Source of the DNA: CAIWAH01 sp043755815
Lineage (GTDB): Bacteria; Verrucomicrobiota; Verrucomicrobiia; Limisphaerales; UBA9464
Direction: 5' to 3'
Length of the DNA: 64,000 nt
Assembly (NCBI GenBank): GCA_043755815.1
Contig: JAYUSF010000224.1
Coordinates: 1 to 64,000 of the forward strand
Shown: positions 16,637 through 24,948 of the stretch, piece after piece
How positions within the stretch are numbered: the first letter of the stretch is position 1
How the letters are laid out: each line of letters begins with the position of its first letter
The notes under the pieces: generated by a model
The model's input: only the letters and a program-made list of their open reading frames with translations
Databases searched by the model: none
Told to the model about the DNA's origin: nothing
Translations under genes and position numbers: made by a program

Positions 16637-19275
16637 TGGCGACGGGAGCCAAGAGATTTTCTCGCCATGATCCAGACGGCAAAGGCACCAACCCCAAACA
16701 GCGCCCACGTTTCCGGTTCAGGAACGATCGATGGCGTTGTCAGCGGGTCTACTGGCGTAAGGCCGGCCTGCGAGAACTGTGCCTTCGTTTCGAGCACCAC
16801 GGCACCGCTAACCGGGGTTACGAGCTGCCACCGGCCGGCCAATTCCACCGCTTCGGCAACCTTTCGCTCGCGTCGGAGCCGCTCGATTTGGTCCAGCGCC
16901 CAGAGGCGGACGAGGTGCCGTGATGCCTTGGGTGCGGAGCCGGGATCATTCCCAGTGCGCTCACGCTGCCACGCGAGGCGGGGAGCCGTGCCGTTGCGTT
17001 CACGCAGCAGCCGGACCAGATCGTCCGTCAGCGAACCGAGCCGAGGCACGGTGGCGTAACCGGCCACGGTGGCGAATTCCTTGGCCGCGCGGTTCGCTCC
17101 GCGGGTGGCCTGAAAATCCAGCAACTGCGTGCCGTTGCCGCCGGTCCTTTCCAGACGCTGGGTGATGGCGTGGAAATCGCCCAGCAGCACGGGCTGTGGT
17201 CCATGAACCCACAGCACCGTGCCGCCGGGACGTTCGGCGGCCCAGTTCCACGCCGCCTCCAAGGCCGGCACCGGATCGTGCCCACCGGCGAACGAAGGCG
17301 CACGCCGCGCCAATCGATCCGCGACGTCGACGAAGGAGCCGTCTTCAATTTTGGCCCCCTCAATCACGCCGTCGTGGGCGATCCAGATTCCTACGTCGCC
17401 CTGACCGCCGGCTTGCTTGAACGCCCCACGAACCGCGTCGAACCAAGCGCGTCCACCGCGGCCGCCGTCCAGCACGAGCGCGAGGCGGCCCGGAGTCTTT
17501 TCAGTGGTGGCGCCGAGCTGTTGGCGAACCCAGGCAGGCGTCGGCGCTCGCTCATCGCGCACCCACGCGCTGGCCGCGGCCGCACTCCGGCGCAGGTGAA
17601 TCACCGGAAAGGCGTCCGCCACCTCGCGCTCGTTGACCGCGGCGTGCAGGGCGTTGGACCGGCTGGCGTCGAGGCTCCAGCCTGTGGGAGTGCTTACCGC
17701 CGGCTGTGGCGTTTCCAACCACGCATGATGCCGTAATTCCTCGCGGATGGCGAAGTTGCGTTCCGCGAAACGCAGCCAGACGAAGGCAACTTCATTCATC
17801 GCCAACGGCGCGAGCGGCGCGGTGATGCCAAGGCGGACCTTCATCGTGCCGCCCTGCGCCGGAACCGGGAAACACTGCATCAACACGCGGTCGGGGCCGG
17901 ACGTGGTGACCAGAATCGGGTCACGCCGCTGCACGACGGCGACCTGTTGATACGCGGCCCGCACCTCGCCGCGTCCGGCAAAGGCGGCTTCGCGTTCTTC
18001 GCCATCCACCCAGAGCGTGACGCGCGACACCGCACCGCCGGGCGGCAACTGAATCTCGGCCCGGGCTTCGCGCGGTTGACGTTCGTGATCGTTACGGAAC
18101 TCGAGTGTCCATTCGGTATAGCTCCAGCCGTCGTCGGCATTGCCCATTGCGTCTAGCCGCGACGACAGCAGGGAGAGGCCCGAGACATGCCCGGCCACGG
18201 ATTCACCGCCGACGGCGCTGTCCCACTCAAAGTCCCGGAGCACTTCGCGGCCGGCGCCCCGCAGCGGGCTGAGCGGCGGGCGCACGGCGTTGAAGGGCTG
18301 CCCGGTCACCCGGAAGTAGACTTCCTGCACCTGGGCCGCGGACAGCCATGGGCGGGAAAAGAATTCGTCCCAGACCTGGCGCGACTGCCCATAACAAGCC
18401 CGGAGCAACGCTTGGTCGTTGCCATAAGCCCGCAGCCGCTGGATGGCCTGGGTCTTCCCAGCGTCCGAGCCGCTAACAGCCGTGTGGAGCCACTCCCGGG
18501 TCAGCGCATCCGGCAATGCAAGGGCAACCAGCAACAGCAGGCTCCCGGCCCAACCCCACCAGCGCAACCGGGGCGGCGCTGTCCCGGTAGCGGTCGCGCG
18601 TTTCCGCAGCGTCGCCCCGAGGATCAGACCACAGATCCAGGCTGACAGCGGAGCCAGCGGCAGAAGTCCGATCCCGAAATAGACGATTCCCACAAACGCG
18701 AAGGGCGTGAAGGGCAGAAACAGCAAGGCGTAGGCGCCGGCCACGCCCAAAGCGGCGGATTGCAGCCACCAAAGCCAGCTCGGGGCGGCGCGAGGTGTGC
18801 GCCCCAGCCAGAGCAGTCCCACCGCATGCACCGCCGGCACCAAGGCGATCAGCAGGGCATGAACCGGAGTCGGCACGGGATCCATCAGGCCGGCGGCACA
18901 CGCTTTGGACATCAGTTCGAAGATCAGCGTGCCCACGGGTAGCAACACCCCGAAGAACCAGAGCAGAACCCGCCCCGCCGAGGAGAAGGCGGTCGGACGA
19001 GCAGTCGGCAGTTCCGGGATTGGTCGGACCGATTCGCCGGGCTGCCCTTCGGACGCCGGTTCCGCCAGGAGGTCCGGGTCCACCTTCGCGAGGATGCGGC
19101 GCACGTCCGCTTCGGTCACCACGGGGAGCCCCTGTGCCGCCGCCTCATTCTCCAGGTGCTGCCGCAGGTCGCCGATGACTTCGTCAGCCTCGGCGCCGGC
19201 GGCGGCAAAACGGGCCCGGTGGCGGTTGAGGTGCCCTTCGAGGACGGCACGGGCGCTGGGTGTCCATTCGTTCAT
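16633..19275 (-). CDS. HAAS - multi-TM - VIT domain - PEP-CTERM protein
   Basis: 880 residues. Residues 1-70 form a soluble helical domain of the HAAS type (RFAAAGAEADEVIGDLRQHL), which usually partners with PadR regulators, and a padR gene sits directly upstream with an ATGA overlap. About six transmembrane segments follow (98-260). A VIT-like beta domain spans roughly 370-480 (YTEWTLEFRNDHERQPREA ... AEIQLPPGGAVSRVTLWVDG). A region that could be a degenerate vWA-like fold (RLALVLDGGRGGRAWFD) follows, and the C-terminus is a PEP-CTERM signal (SIVPEPETWALFGVGAF, a hydrophobic helix, then basic residues). The product is therefore predicted to be an exosortase substrate. The combination in one chain is unusual. 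Function unknown. Confidence 0.82.
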   Translation of the reverse strand: MNEWTPSARAVLEGHLNRHRARFAAAGAEADEVIGDLRQHLENEAAAQGLPVVTEADVRRILAKVDPDLLAEPASEGQPGESVRPIPELPTARPTAFSSAGRVLLWFFGVLLPVGTLIFELMSKACAAGLMDPVPTPVHALLIALVPAVHAVGLLWLGRTPRAAPSWLWWLQSAALGVAGAYALLFLPFTPFAFVGIVYFGIGLLPLAPLSAWICGLILGATLRKRATATGTAPPRLRWWGWAGSLLLLVALALPDALTREWLHTAVSGSDAGKTQAIQRLRAYGNDQALLRACYGQSRQVWDEFFSRPWLSAAQVQEVYFRVTGQPFNAVRPPLSPLRGAGREVLRDFEWDSAVGGESVAGHVSGLSLLSSRLDAMGNADDGWSYTEWTLEFRNDHERQPREARAEIQLPPGGAVSRVTLWVDGEEREAAFAGRGEVRAAYQQVAVVQRRDPILVTTSGPDRVLMQCFPVPAQGGTMKVRLGITAPLAPLAMNEVAFVWLRFAERNFAIREELRHHAWLETPQPAVSTPTGWSLDASRSNALHAAVNEREVADAFPVIHLRRSAAAASAWVRDERAPTPAWVRQQLGATTEKTPGRLALVLDGGRGGRAWFDAVRGAFKQAGGQGDVGIWIAHDGVIEGAKIEDGSFVDVADRLARRAPSFAGGHDPVPALEAAWNWAAERPGGTVLWVHGPQPVLLGDFHAITQRLERTGGNGTQLLDFQATRGANRAAKEFATVAGYATVPRLGSLTDDLVRLLRERNGTAPRLAWQRERTGNDPGSAPKASRHLVRLWALDQIERLRRERKVAEAVELAGRWQLVTPVSGAVVLETKAQFSQAGLTPVDPLTTPSIVPEPETWALFGVGAFAVWIMARKSLGSRRQ

Positions 19276-19610
19276 GGTTTGCCTCCGACCTGTGCGGTGC
19301 TGCGGTTCAGGGTTTCGAGAAACGTGTTCATCGTCTTCAAGGTCCGGCGCCCCTCGGGCGTCAGGCTGTAGTATTTGCGGGCGGGACCGGTGGCGGACTC
19401 TTCAAGGCGGGTGTTGACCAGGCCGGAAAGGCGCAGGCGCGACAGCAGCGGGTAGAGCGTTCCTTCGGTGAGCCCCATGCCAGGGACTTCCGACAGCTCC
19501 TTGACCAGCTCATAGCCGTAACGCTCCCGGGTTGCGAGCGTGCGCAGGATGCACAGTTCGATGACCCCCTTGCGGACCTGCACGACCCAGTTGTCGAAGA
19601 AATCTGACAC
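19272..19610 (-). CDS. PadR family transcriptional regulator
   Basis: 112 residues from the GTG at 19610 (protein start SDFFDNWVVQVRKG), the usual starting point of short PadR proteins; the frame extends to 19796 but those residues look non-coding. Winged-helix signatures: VIELCILRTLATRERYGYE, LTEGTLYPLLSRLRLSGLV and ARKYYSLTPEGRRTL. PadR proteins repress their own operon and often respond to a partner HAAS protein, exactly the gene that follows with a 4-base ATGA overlap. A strong inverted repeat upstream (19641-19663) could be an operator or a leader hairpin. Effector unknown. Confidence 0.88.
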   Translation of the reverse strand: MSDFFDNWVVQVRKGVIELCILRTLATRERYGYELVKELSEVPGMGLTEGTLYPLLSRLRLSGLVNTRLEESATGPARKYYSLTPEGRRTLKTMNTFLETLNRSTAQVGGKP

Positions 19611-19936
19611 AGGCTTGGGCGTGGTTGCTAGGCGGCCTCCGGCCGGGCGCGGATGGCCCGGCCGCCGACATTTGGAAACAGGACTGACTTCATGAATGGG
19701 CCTGGCTGACGGAACGTTTGGCCCCGGCGGAGGGCGAACGAACGAAAGGAACCGCCGCGGATTCACCCGCTTCGAACTGACTACTATGTGACACAAGGTA
19801 GCTTGTCGTGCAAGCGATCAGTTGGCCAGACTGCCGTCAGGGCGGCGGGTTCAAATTAACCGCGGTCAAAGTGGGCGATCCAACCCGGCGAGCCGGGGTT
19901 GGACTTCGGGGGGCGGGCGGCCATACTCCGCGGCCA
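19611..19936. other. divergent intergenic region between padR and serine acetyltransferase
   Basis: About 326 bases between the leftward padR start (19610) and the rightward acetyltransferase start (19937). It must carry both promoters. An inverted repeat GGCCGGGC (19641-19648) / GCCCGGCC (19656-19663) lies 30-50 bases upstream of padR. The padR frame and the acetyltransferase frame both extend into this region, but the extensions have no recognisable protein features. No other gene seen. Confidence 0.5.
19641..19663. promoter_or_regulatory. inverted repeat upstream of padR, possible operator or hairpin
   Basis: A perfect 8-bp inverted repeat, GGCCGGGC and GCCCGGCC with a 7-base spacer, begins 31 bases before the proposed padR GTG. 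PadR proteins usually bind dyads in their own promoter, so autoregulation is possible, but such GC-only dyads also arise by chance in this genome. Confidence 0.3.
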
Positions 19937-20854
19937 GTGCACTATCCGGTCACCGAGCTGACGCAGGCCCTCTTGGCGTCGTTTCGCCGTCACGGGGGGA
20001 TCAACCACCTCGACGGCGCGAATCTGCCCGCCAAGGCGGCGGTGGCCGAGATCACCCAGGATTTGCTCCGGTTGATCTTCCCCGGCTTTTTCGACGACCG
20101 CATCGTCCATTCGTCCGAACTGCAGGCGGAAACCGCCCTGCGGCTCGACTCGATTGCCGGCCGGCTGGAAGACGAAATCTACAAGAGCCTGCGCTGCGCC
20201 GGAGGATGTTCGGACGGCGAACGCGATCCGCGCCGGATCGCCCACACGGTGACTACCGAGTTCCTGCGCCAGTTGCCGGCCGTGAGGGAGCTGTTGCAGA
20301 CCGATGTCGAAGCGGCGTTTCAGGGCGACCCGGCGGCCTTGAGCCGGGACGAGGTGATCGTGGCCTATCCGTTCATCGAGGCGATCTCGGTGCACCGGCT
20401 CGCGCACGAACTCTTTCTTCGAAAGATCCCGCTGCTCCCGCGCATCATGAGCGAGTGGGCCCACGCGCGCACGGGCATGGACATCCATCCGGGAGCCCGG
20501 ATCGGCACCCATTTCTTCGTGGACCACTGCACGGGCACGGTGATCGGCGAGACGGTCATCATCGGGAACCATGTGAAGCTTTACCAAGGCGTCGGCCTGG
20601 TGGCGCGCTCGCTGGCCGCCGGCCAGGCGTTACGGGGACAGAAGCGGCATCCCACCCTGGAGGACGGAGTCACGATCTACGCCAACGCGACGATCGTGGG
20701 CGGGGACACCGTGATCGGGGCCGGCAGCACAATCGGCGCGAGCGTGTTCCTCATGCACGGCGTGCCGCCGCACAGCCTCGTGCTGATGGATGACGTGAAG
20801 CTCAAGGTCGTGCCCAAGGCCGACCGGAACCAGGTCATCGACTTCCAAATCTGA
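19937..20854 (+). CDS. cysE: serine O-acetyltransferase (CysE/EpsC type)
   Basis: 305 residues from the GTG at 19937; the frame opens earlier (19808) but the extra residues look spurious. The enzyme makes O-acetylserine for cysteine synthesis. A helical N-terminal domain is followed by the left-handed beta-helix hexapeptide region with the hallmark DIHPGARIGTHFFVDHCTG and IGETVIIGNHVKLYQGV, and a C-terminal VVPKADRNQVIDFQI. It starts a rightward run: the GNAT gene overlaps its stop codon by one base (TGATG), and the exosortase gene follows that. The longer N-terminal region is typical of the EpsC subgroup. Confidence 0.9.
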   Translation: MHYPVTELTQALLASFRRHGGINHLDGANLPAKAAVAEITQDLLRLIFPGFFDDRIVHSSELQAETALRLDSIAGRLEDEIYKSLRCAGGCSDGERDPRRIAHTVTTEFLRQLPAVRELLQTDVEAAFQGDPAALSRDEVIVAYPFIEAISVHRLAHELFLRKIPLLPRIMSEWAHARTGMDIHPGARIGTHFFVDHCTGTVIGETVIIGNHVKLYQGVGLVARSLAAGQALRGQKRHPTLEDGVTIYANATIVGGDTVIGAGSTIGASVFLMHGVPPHSLVLMDDVKLKVVPKADRNQVIDFQI

Positions 20855-21372
20855 TGCTGCTGCGCGACGCCAAGCCGGGCGATGCCGAGATCATCGCCGA
20901 GTTCAACGCCCGCCTCGCGCAGGAAACGGAGGGACGCAGTCTGGACCGCACCGTCCTCGTTGCCGGCGTCCGGGCCCTGCTGGCCGACCCGGCCAAGGGC
21001 CGCTACTTCGTGGCCGAGCAGGCCGGCCTCGTCATCGGACAGGTGATGGTCACCTACGAATGGAGTGACTGGCGCAACGGGATGTTCTGGTGGCTGCAAA
21101 GCGTCTACGTCGTCGACGACGCCCGCGGCCAGGGGATTTTCCGCGCCCTGTTTGAGCACGTGGAACGGCTGGCCGGTCAGGAATCCGGCGTGTGCGGAAT
21201 CCGGCTTTACGTGGAGCGGGAGAACGAACGGGCGAAGGGCGCCTACCTGCGGCTGGGCATGATGAACGCCGGCTACGAGGTGTTCGAGTCCGTGTTCGCC
21301 GCGCCGGCACCCGGCGCGATGCCGGACGACGAACGGGAGATTCCTTACCGAAGCGCTGCAATCGGATCATGA
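20854..21372 (+). CDS. GNAT family N-acetyltransferase
   Basis: 172 residues. The acetyl-CoA binding motif A is visible as VYVVDDARGQGIFRALFEHV (R/Q-x-x-G-x-G/A pattern), with the preceding beta-strand WWLQSVYVV and a C-terminal YLRLGMMNAGYEVFE. Start ATG overlaps the previous stop, and its own stop overlaps the exosortase ATG (ATGA), so expression is coupled to both neighbours. Acceptor unknown; the location between cysE and an exosortase does not identify it. Confidence 0.88.
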   Translation: MLLRDAKPGDAEIIAEFNARLAQETEGRSLDRTVLVAGVRALLADPAKGRYFVAEQAGLVIGQVMVTYEWSDWRNGMFWWLQSVYVVDDARGQGIFRALFEHVERLAGQESGVCGIRLYVERENERAKGAYLRLGMMNAGYEVFESVFAAPAPGAMPDDEREIPYRSAAIGS

Positions 21373-22316
21373 ACAACCTGCGACAATTCATGGGCAGTCT
21401 GCCTCACAAGGGCTGGCTGGGAGTCCTGCTGGTGAGCTGGGTGGCGCTGTTCCATCTGCTCGGCAATTCGAGCTTTGGTTACGTGAACACCGAATCCGCC
21501 TTCGTCTGGCTTTACCGTTGGTATCAGTTGCCGACGATCGGGGAGTCCGGCGACGAGCTCTGCCCGCTGGTGCCAGCCGTGGTGGGCGTGTTGCTCTACC
21601 TCCGCCGGGCACAGATCCAGGCGGCGGTGAAGCAGCCGTGGTTTCCAGGAGTGTTCCTGCTGACGCTGGGACTGGCCTTGCATGTGTTTGGCTACCTCGC
21701 CCAGCAGGTCCGGCTCTCCCTGGTGGGTTTCATCATCGGCAGCGGCGGACTGATCGCCGGGCTCTGGGGGCGGGAGCTGCTGAAAGTGGTCGCCGGCCCG
21801 ATCCTCTTCCTGATCTTTGCCATCCCGATGGCGGCCTACACGGACGGGCTCACCTTTCACCTGCGGCTGATCGTCACCAAGCTGGCGGTCGGGGTTTGCC
21901 AGACCTTGCTGGCCATGCCCATCGAGCAGGCGGGCACGACGGTCAGCCGGCTGCCGACCGCCCTCTCGGCCGGGTTCAAATTTGACGTCGCACCGGCTTG
22001 CAGCGGGATCCGCAGCATGCTGGCCGTGCTGTTCGTCACCACGGTGTTTGTGCATCTCAACCGGCGGCGGTGGTGGCACAGCCTGCTCCTGCTGGCGGCC
22101 GCCACTCCGCTCGCGCTGGTCGGCAACACGATCCGGTTGGTGTTCGTCTTTTTGATGGGAGACGCGTTGGGCGAGGAGGTGGGCAAGGCGGTGGAGACCA
22201 AGTTCGGCTTCATCACCTACGCCGCGGCCCTGATCGGGATTCTCGTGATTGACCGGCTCATCCTGCGACGGAGACCACCCGCCACCGCCGCCGAAGGAAC
22301 GCCCGCCACCGCATGA
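21369..22316 (+). CDS. exosortase (first of two tandem copies)
   Basis: 315 residues, about eight transmembrane helices. Exosortases cleave or transfer PEP-CTERM proteins at the outer face of the inner membrane. The catalytic cysteine is Cys211 in FDVAPACSGIRSM and the conserved arginine is Arg256 in VGNTIRLVFVF. The usual downstream His is not visible in the expected place, where VETKFGFITY occurs. The start ATG at 21369 overlaps the GNAT stop; an upstream frame to 21192 is antisense-like noise. Its stop overlaps the EpsI start (ATGA). Exosortases are often encoded with EpsI and exopolysaccharide genes, as here. Confidence 0.9.
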   Translation: MNNLRQFMGSLPHKGWLGVLLVSWVALFHLLGNSSFGYVNTESAFVWLYRWYQLPTIGESGDELCPLVPAVVGVLLYLRRAQIQAAVKQPWFPGVFLLTLGLALHVFGYLAQQVRLSLVGFIIGSGGLIAGLWGRELLKVVAGPILFLIFAIPMAAYTDGLTFHLRLIVTKLAVGVCQTLLAMPIEQAGTTVSRLPTALSAGFKFDVAPACSGIRSMLAVLFVTTVFVHLNRRRWWHSLLLLAAATPLALVGNTIRLVFVFLMGDALGEEVGKAVETKFGFITYAAALIGILVIDRLILRRRPPATAAEGTPATA

Positions 22317-23074
22317 ACCGAAACGCCTTACGGGTCGCTGTCCTTTCGTTGGCCCTGATCGGGGCCGGTTTTGCGCTGTTGAACCGGCTTCGCAGCCATC
22401 AGGCCCTGGGCCGGCCGGCGGTGGTTGTGGTGCCAGGAGTGCTGGCGCCAACGACCAACAATGCCGTGCGAACCAACGCAGTGGTGATGCCCGAACGCCT
22501 GGCCGGATTCGACAGCGTGCCGGGTGAAATCACCGCGATGGAACTGGACTTCCTGCCTCCCGACACCTCGTTCGGGCGTCGCATCTACCAGGCCGCCGAA
22601 GGCAATCTCTATGTGCAGGCCAACGTGGTCCTGATGGGCAGCGACCGCACCAGCATCCACCAGCCGGACTTCTGCCTCACTGGCGTCGGTTGGAACATCC
22701 AGCGAAAACGCGCCGCTGAAATCACCCTGGAAACAACTCTCCGGCGCAACCTGACGGTGAGCCGCTACGACGCCAGCAAGCTGGTGCGGCTCCCGGACGG
22801 GCGCGTGGTCCAGGCCGCCGGCATCTATGTCTTCTGGTTCGTCGCCGACGGAGTGGAAACCGCCAACGTCTGGCACCGGACGCTGGCCACGATGCAAAGC
22901 GTGCTGCTCAAGAACACGCTCCCGCGGTGGGGATATCTCTCCTTCTTCGCCCAGTGCCCGCCCGGGCAGGAGGACGTGACCTTCGACCGGATGGCCCGGC
23001 TGATCGCCGCCTATGCGCCGCAGGTGATGCGCCAGCCCGATCCCGCTTCCACCGCGGCCGTCCAGACCCGATAG
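22313..23074 (+). CDS. epsI: EpsI-type exosortase-associated protein (DUF3485)
   Basis: 253 residues with one N-terminal membrane anchor (about 7-25) and an extracytoplasmic domain. EpsI motifs: LPPDTSFGRRIY (81-92), GSDRTSIHQPDFCLTGVGW (109-127) and GIYVFWFVADG. EpsI domains are found either as separate genes after an exosortase or fused to its C-terminus; both versions occur in this cluster. It overlaps the first exosortase by 4 bases, and its stop lies one base before the next gene (TAGGATG). Molecular role not established; co-occurrence with exosortases is the evidence for function. Confidence 0.88.
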   Translation: MNRNALRVAVLSLALIGAGFALLNRLRSHQALGRPAVVVVPGVLAPTTNNAVRTNAVVMPERLAGFDSVPGEITAMELDFLPPDTSFGRRIYQAAEGNLYVQANVVLMGSDRTSIHQPDFCLTGVGWNIQRKRAAEITLETTLRRNLTVSRYDASKLVRLPDGRVVQAAGIYVFWFVADGVETANVWHRTLATMQSVLLKNTLPRWGYLSFFAQCPPGQEDVTFDRMARLIAAYAPQVMRQPDPASTAAVQTR

Positions 23075-23075
23075 G

Positions 23076-24746
23076 ATGAACTCCCGCTTCCCCAATTGGC
23101 CGGTGCTCGCGGCCCTGCTGACCGCTTGGACCGCCCTGTTTCATTTCCAGGGAAATTCCTCCTTCGGATACATCGACACGCGGTCGCTGTTCGTCTGGCT
23201 GAACGCCCTCTATGGCGCCAACTCCGACGACGCCCTGGGCTGGGTGGTCGTGCCCCTGATCGCTCTCCTCATCTGGACGCGGCGTGATGAATTCGCGCGC
23301 GTGCCCAAGCAGCCGTCACTGCTCCCGCTGGGCCTGTTCACGCTGGCCGCCATCTTCCATCTCGCCGGCTCCCTGCTGCAACAGGCCCGGCTGTCGGTGG
23401 TCGGTTTCGGCCTGGGACTCTATGCCCTGACGGGCCTCGTTTGGGGCACCGCCTGGTTGCGTGCCGCCGCCTTTCCGTTTTCCCTGCTGGCATTCTGCAT
23501 CCCGCTGACCGCCTACACGGACGGACTGACGCTGCCCCTGCGGCTGATCGCCACCCGGCTCTCCACGGACTTCTGCAATGGCATCCTGGGGCTCCACCTG
23601 ATCCGGGAGGGCACACTGGTCTTTGATACGCTGCCCTCCGGCCAGAAGGGATTCGAGTTCGACGTGGCTCCCGCCTGTTCCGGCATCCGCAGCCTGACCG
23701 TGGTGCTCCTGCTCACGTTGACCTTCGGCTACCTGCAGTTGGACCGCTGGTGGCGCCGGGGCGTCTTGCTGCTTTCCGCCATCCCGCTCGCCGTGCTCGG
23801 CAACGTGGCGCGTCTGGTCACGGTCTTCGCGGTCGGTTCCCGTTATGGTCAGGAGGCCGGCGCCCGGATCGAGACGAATCTGGGCTTTGTGACCCTGCTG
23901 GTGGCGCTCGGGGGAGTGATGCTGATCTCCCGGTGGCTGAGCGATCCCATCACGGAGGCGGCGCCACCGGCGCCCGAACCCCTTCGGGTAAAGCCGGCAT
24001 CCTTGGGCGTCTGTCTCGCTGCGGTGGCGCTCGTTTTCGGGTTGATTGCCTGGGGCGGCAGCGCGCTCGCCGCCCGGCAACGGTTGGGCGCTCCCGGGGT
24101 GCGGCTGAGCCGGATGCCCCTCTTCGGGGAAGACGGAGGCATCGCCCGGACCAATTCGGTTTACCTGCCGACGATGGTGCCCGGATACACTTTCGAGAGC
24201 GGCAAGATCAGTCCGACCGAACTGCATTCGTTGCCGGCCGACACCACGTTTGGCCGGGCCATCTACACCGGCAGCGATGGGTTCACGGCCCAGGCCACCG
24301 CCGTGCTGATGGGGGGCGATCGCACCAGCATCCATCGTCCCGAATACTGCCTGACCGGTCAGGGCTGGCGCATCCGTTCCAAGCAGGAGGTTACGCTGGC
24401 CAACCCGGACGGTTCCAGCTCTGGCCGCACCGTTCAGCGTTTCGATGGCGGCATGGTCAGTTCACTGGAAGGTCGGCGCCAGGAGTTGGCGGGCGTTTAC
24501 GTCTTTTGGTTTGTTGCCGACGGCCAGCGCTCAGCCAGCCACTGGGAGCGCCAGTGGTGGATGATCCGGGACCTCGTCACCAAAGGGGTGCTCCAGCGTT
24601 GGGCTTACATTTCTTTCTTTGCTCCGTGCCCGCCGGGACGGGAAGACGAAGCCTTCCGCCGGGTCGCCCAACTGATCGGCGAAATCGCTCCGGCCATTGA
24701 GGTCTCCAAGGGTGCCCTTGCCGGCGGTCAGACCTTCCGGCCCTAA
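23076..24746 (+). CDS. exosortase-EpsI fusion protein (second tandem copy)
   Basis: 556 residues. Residues 1-300 are a second exosortase, similar throughout to the first (LFHFQGNSSFGYIDTRSLFV versus LFHLLGNSSFGYVNTESAFV), with catalytic Cys201 in FDVAPACSGIRSL and Arg246 in LGNVARLVTVF; as in the first copy the His motif is replaced (IETNLGFVT). A Pro-rich linker and one more transmembrane helix (about 310-332) lead into an EpsI domain (about 335-550) with LPADTTFGRAIY, GDRTSIHRPEYCLTGQGW and GVYVFWFVADG. The fused form shows the two activities act together. It is followed by a 200-base gap and the polysaccharide genes. Confidence 0.9.
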   Translation: MNSRFPNWPVLAALLTAWTALFHFQGNSSFGYIDTRSLFVWLNALYGANSDDALGWVVVPLIALLIWTRRDEFARVPKQPSLLPLGLFTLAAIFHLAGSLLQQARLSVVGFGLGLYALTGLVWGTAWLRAAAFPFSLLAFCIPLTAYTDGLTLPLRLIATRLSTDFCNGILGLHLIREGTLVFDTLPSGQKGFEFDVAPACSGIRSLTVVLLLTLTFGYLQLDRWWRRGVLLLSAIPLAVLGNVARLVTVFAVGSRYGQEAGARIETNLGFVTLLVALGGVMLISRWLSDPITEAAPPAPEPLRVKPASLGVCLAAVALVFGLIAWGGSALAARQRLGAPGVRLSRMPLFGEDGGIARTNSVYLPTMVPGYTFESGKISPTELHSLPADTTFGRAIYTGSDGFTAQATAVLMGGDRTSIHRPEYCLTGQGWRIRSKQEVTLANPDGSSSGRTVQRFDGGMVSSLEGRRQELAGVYVFWFVADGQRSASHWERQWWMIRDLVTKGVLQRWAYISFFAPCPPGREDEAFRRVAQLIGEIAPAIEVSKGALAGGQTFRP

Positions 24747-24948
24747 CCGCAGTCCTAAACTGAATGTCCATCCAAGCCCGCAAACCCCACCGACCCAACC
24801 GAGCGGGGCGACGCGGAAACTTCAGCCCTTGCAGATGAACTGCACATTCTCGAATTCGGTTCAGGCCGACCGGCCGAGTCTTCACAGCCGGGCTGCGGTT
24901 TTCTCGCTTAACAGCTCCCGGCCAGCCGCCTAAGACTTCCAACACACG

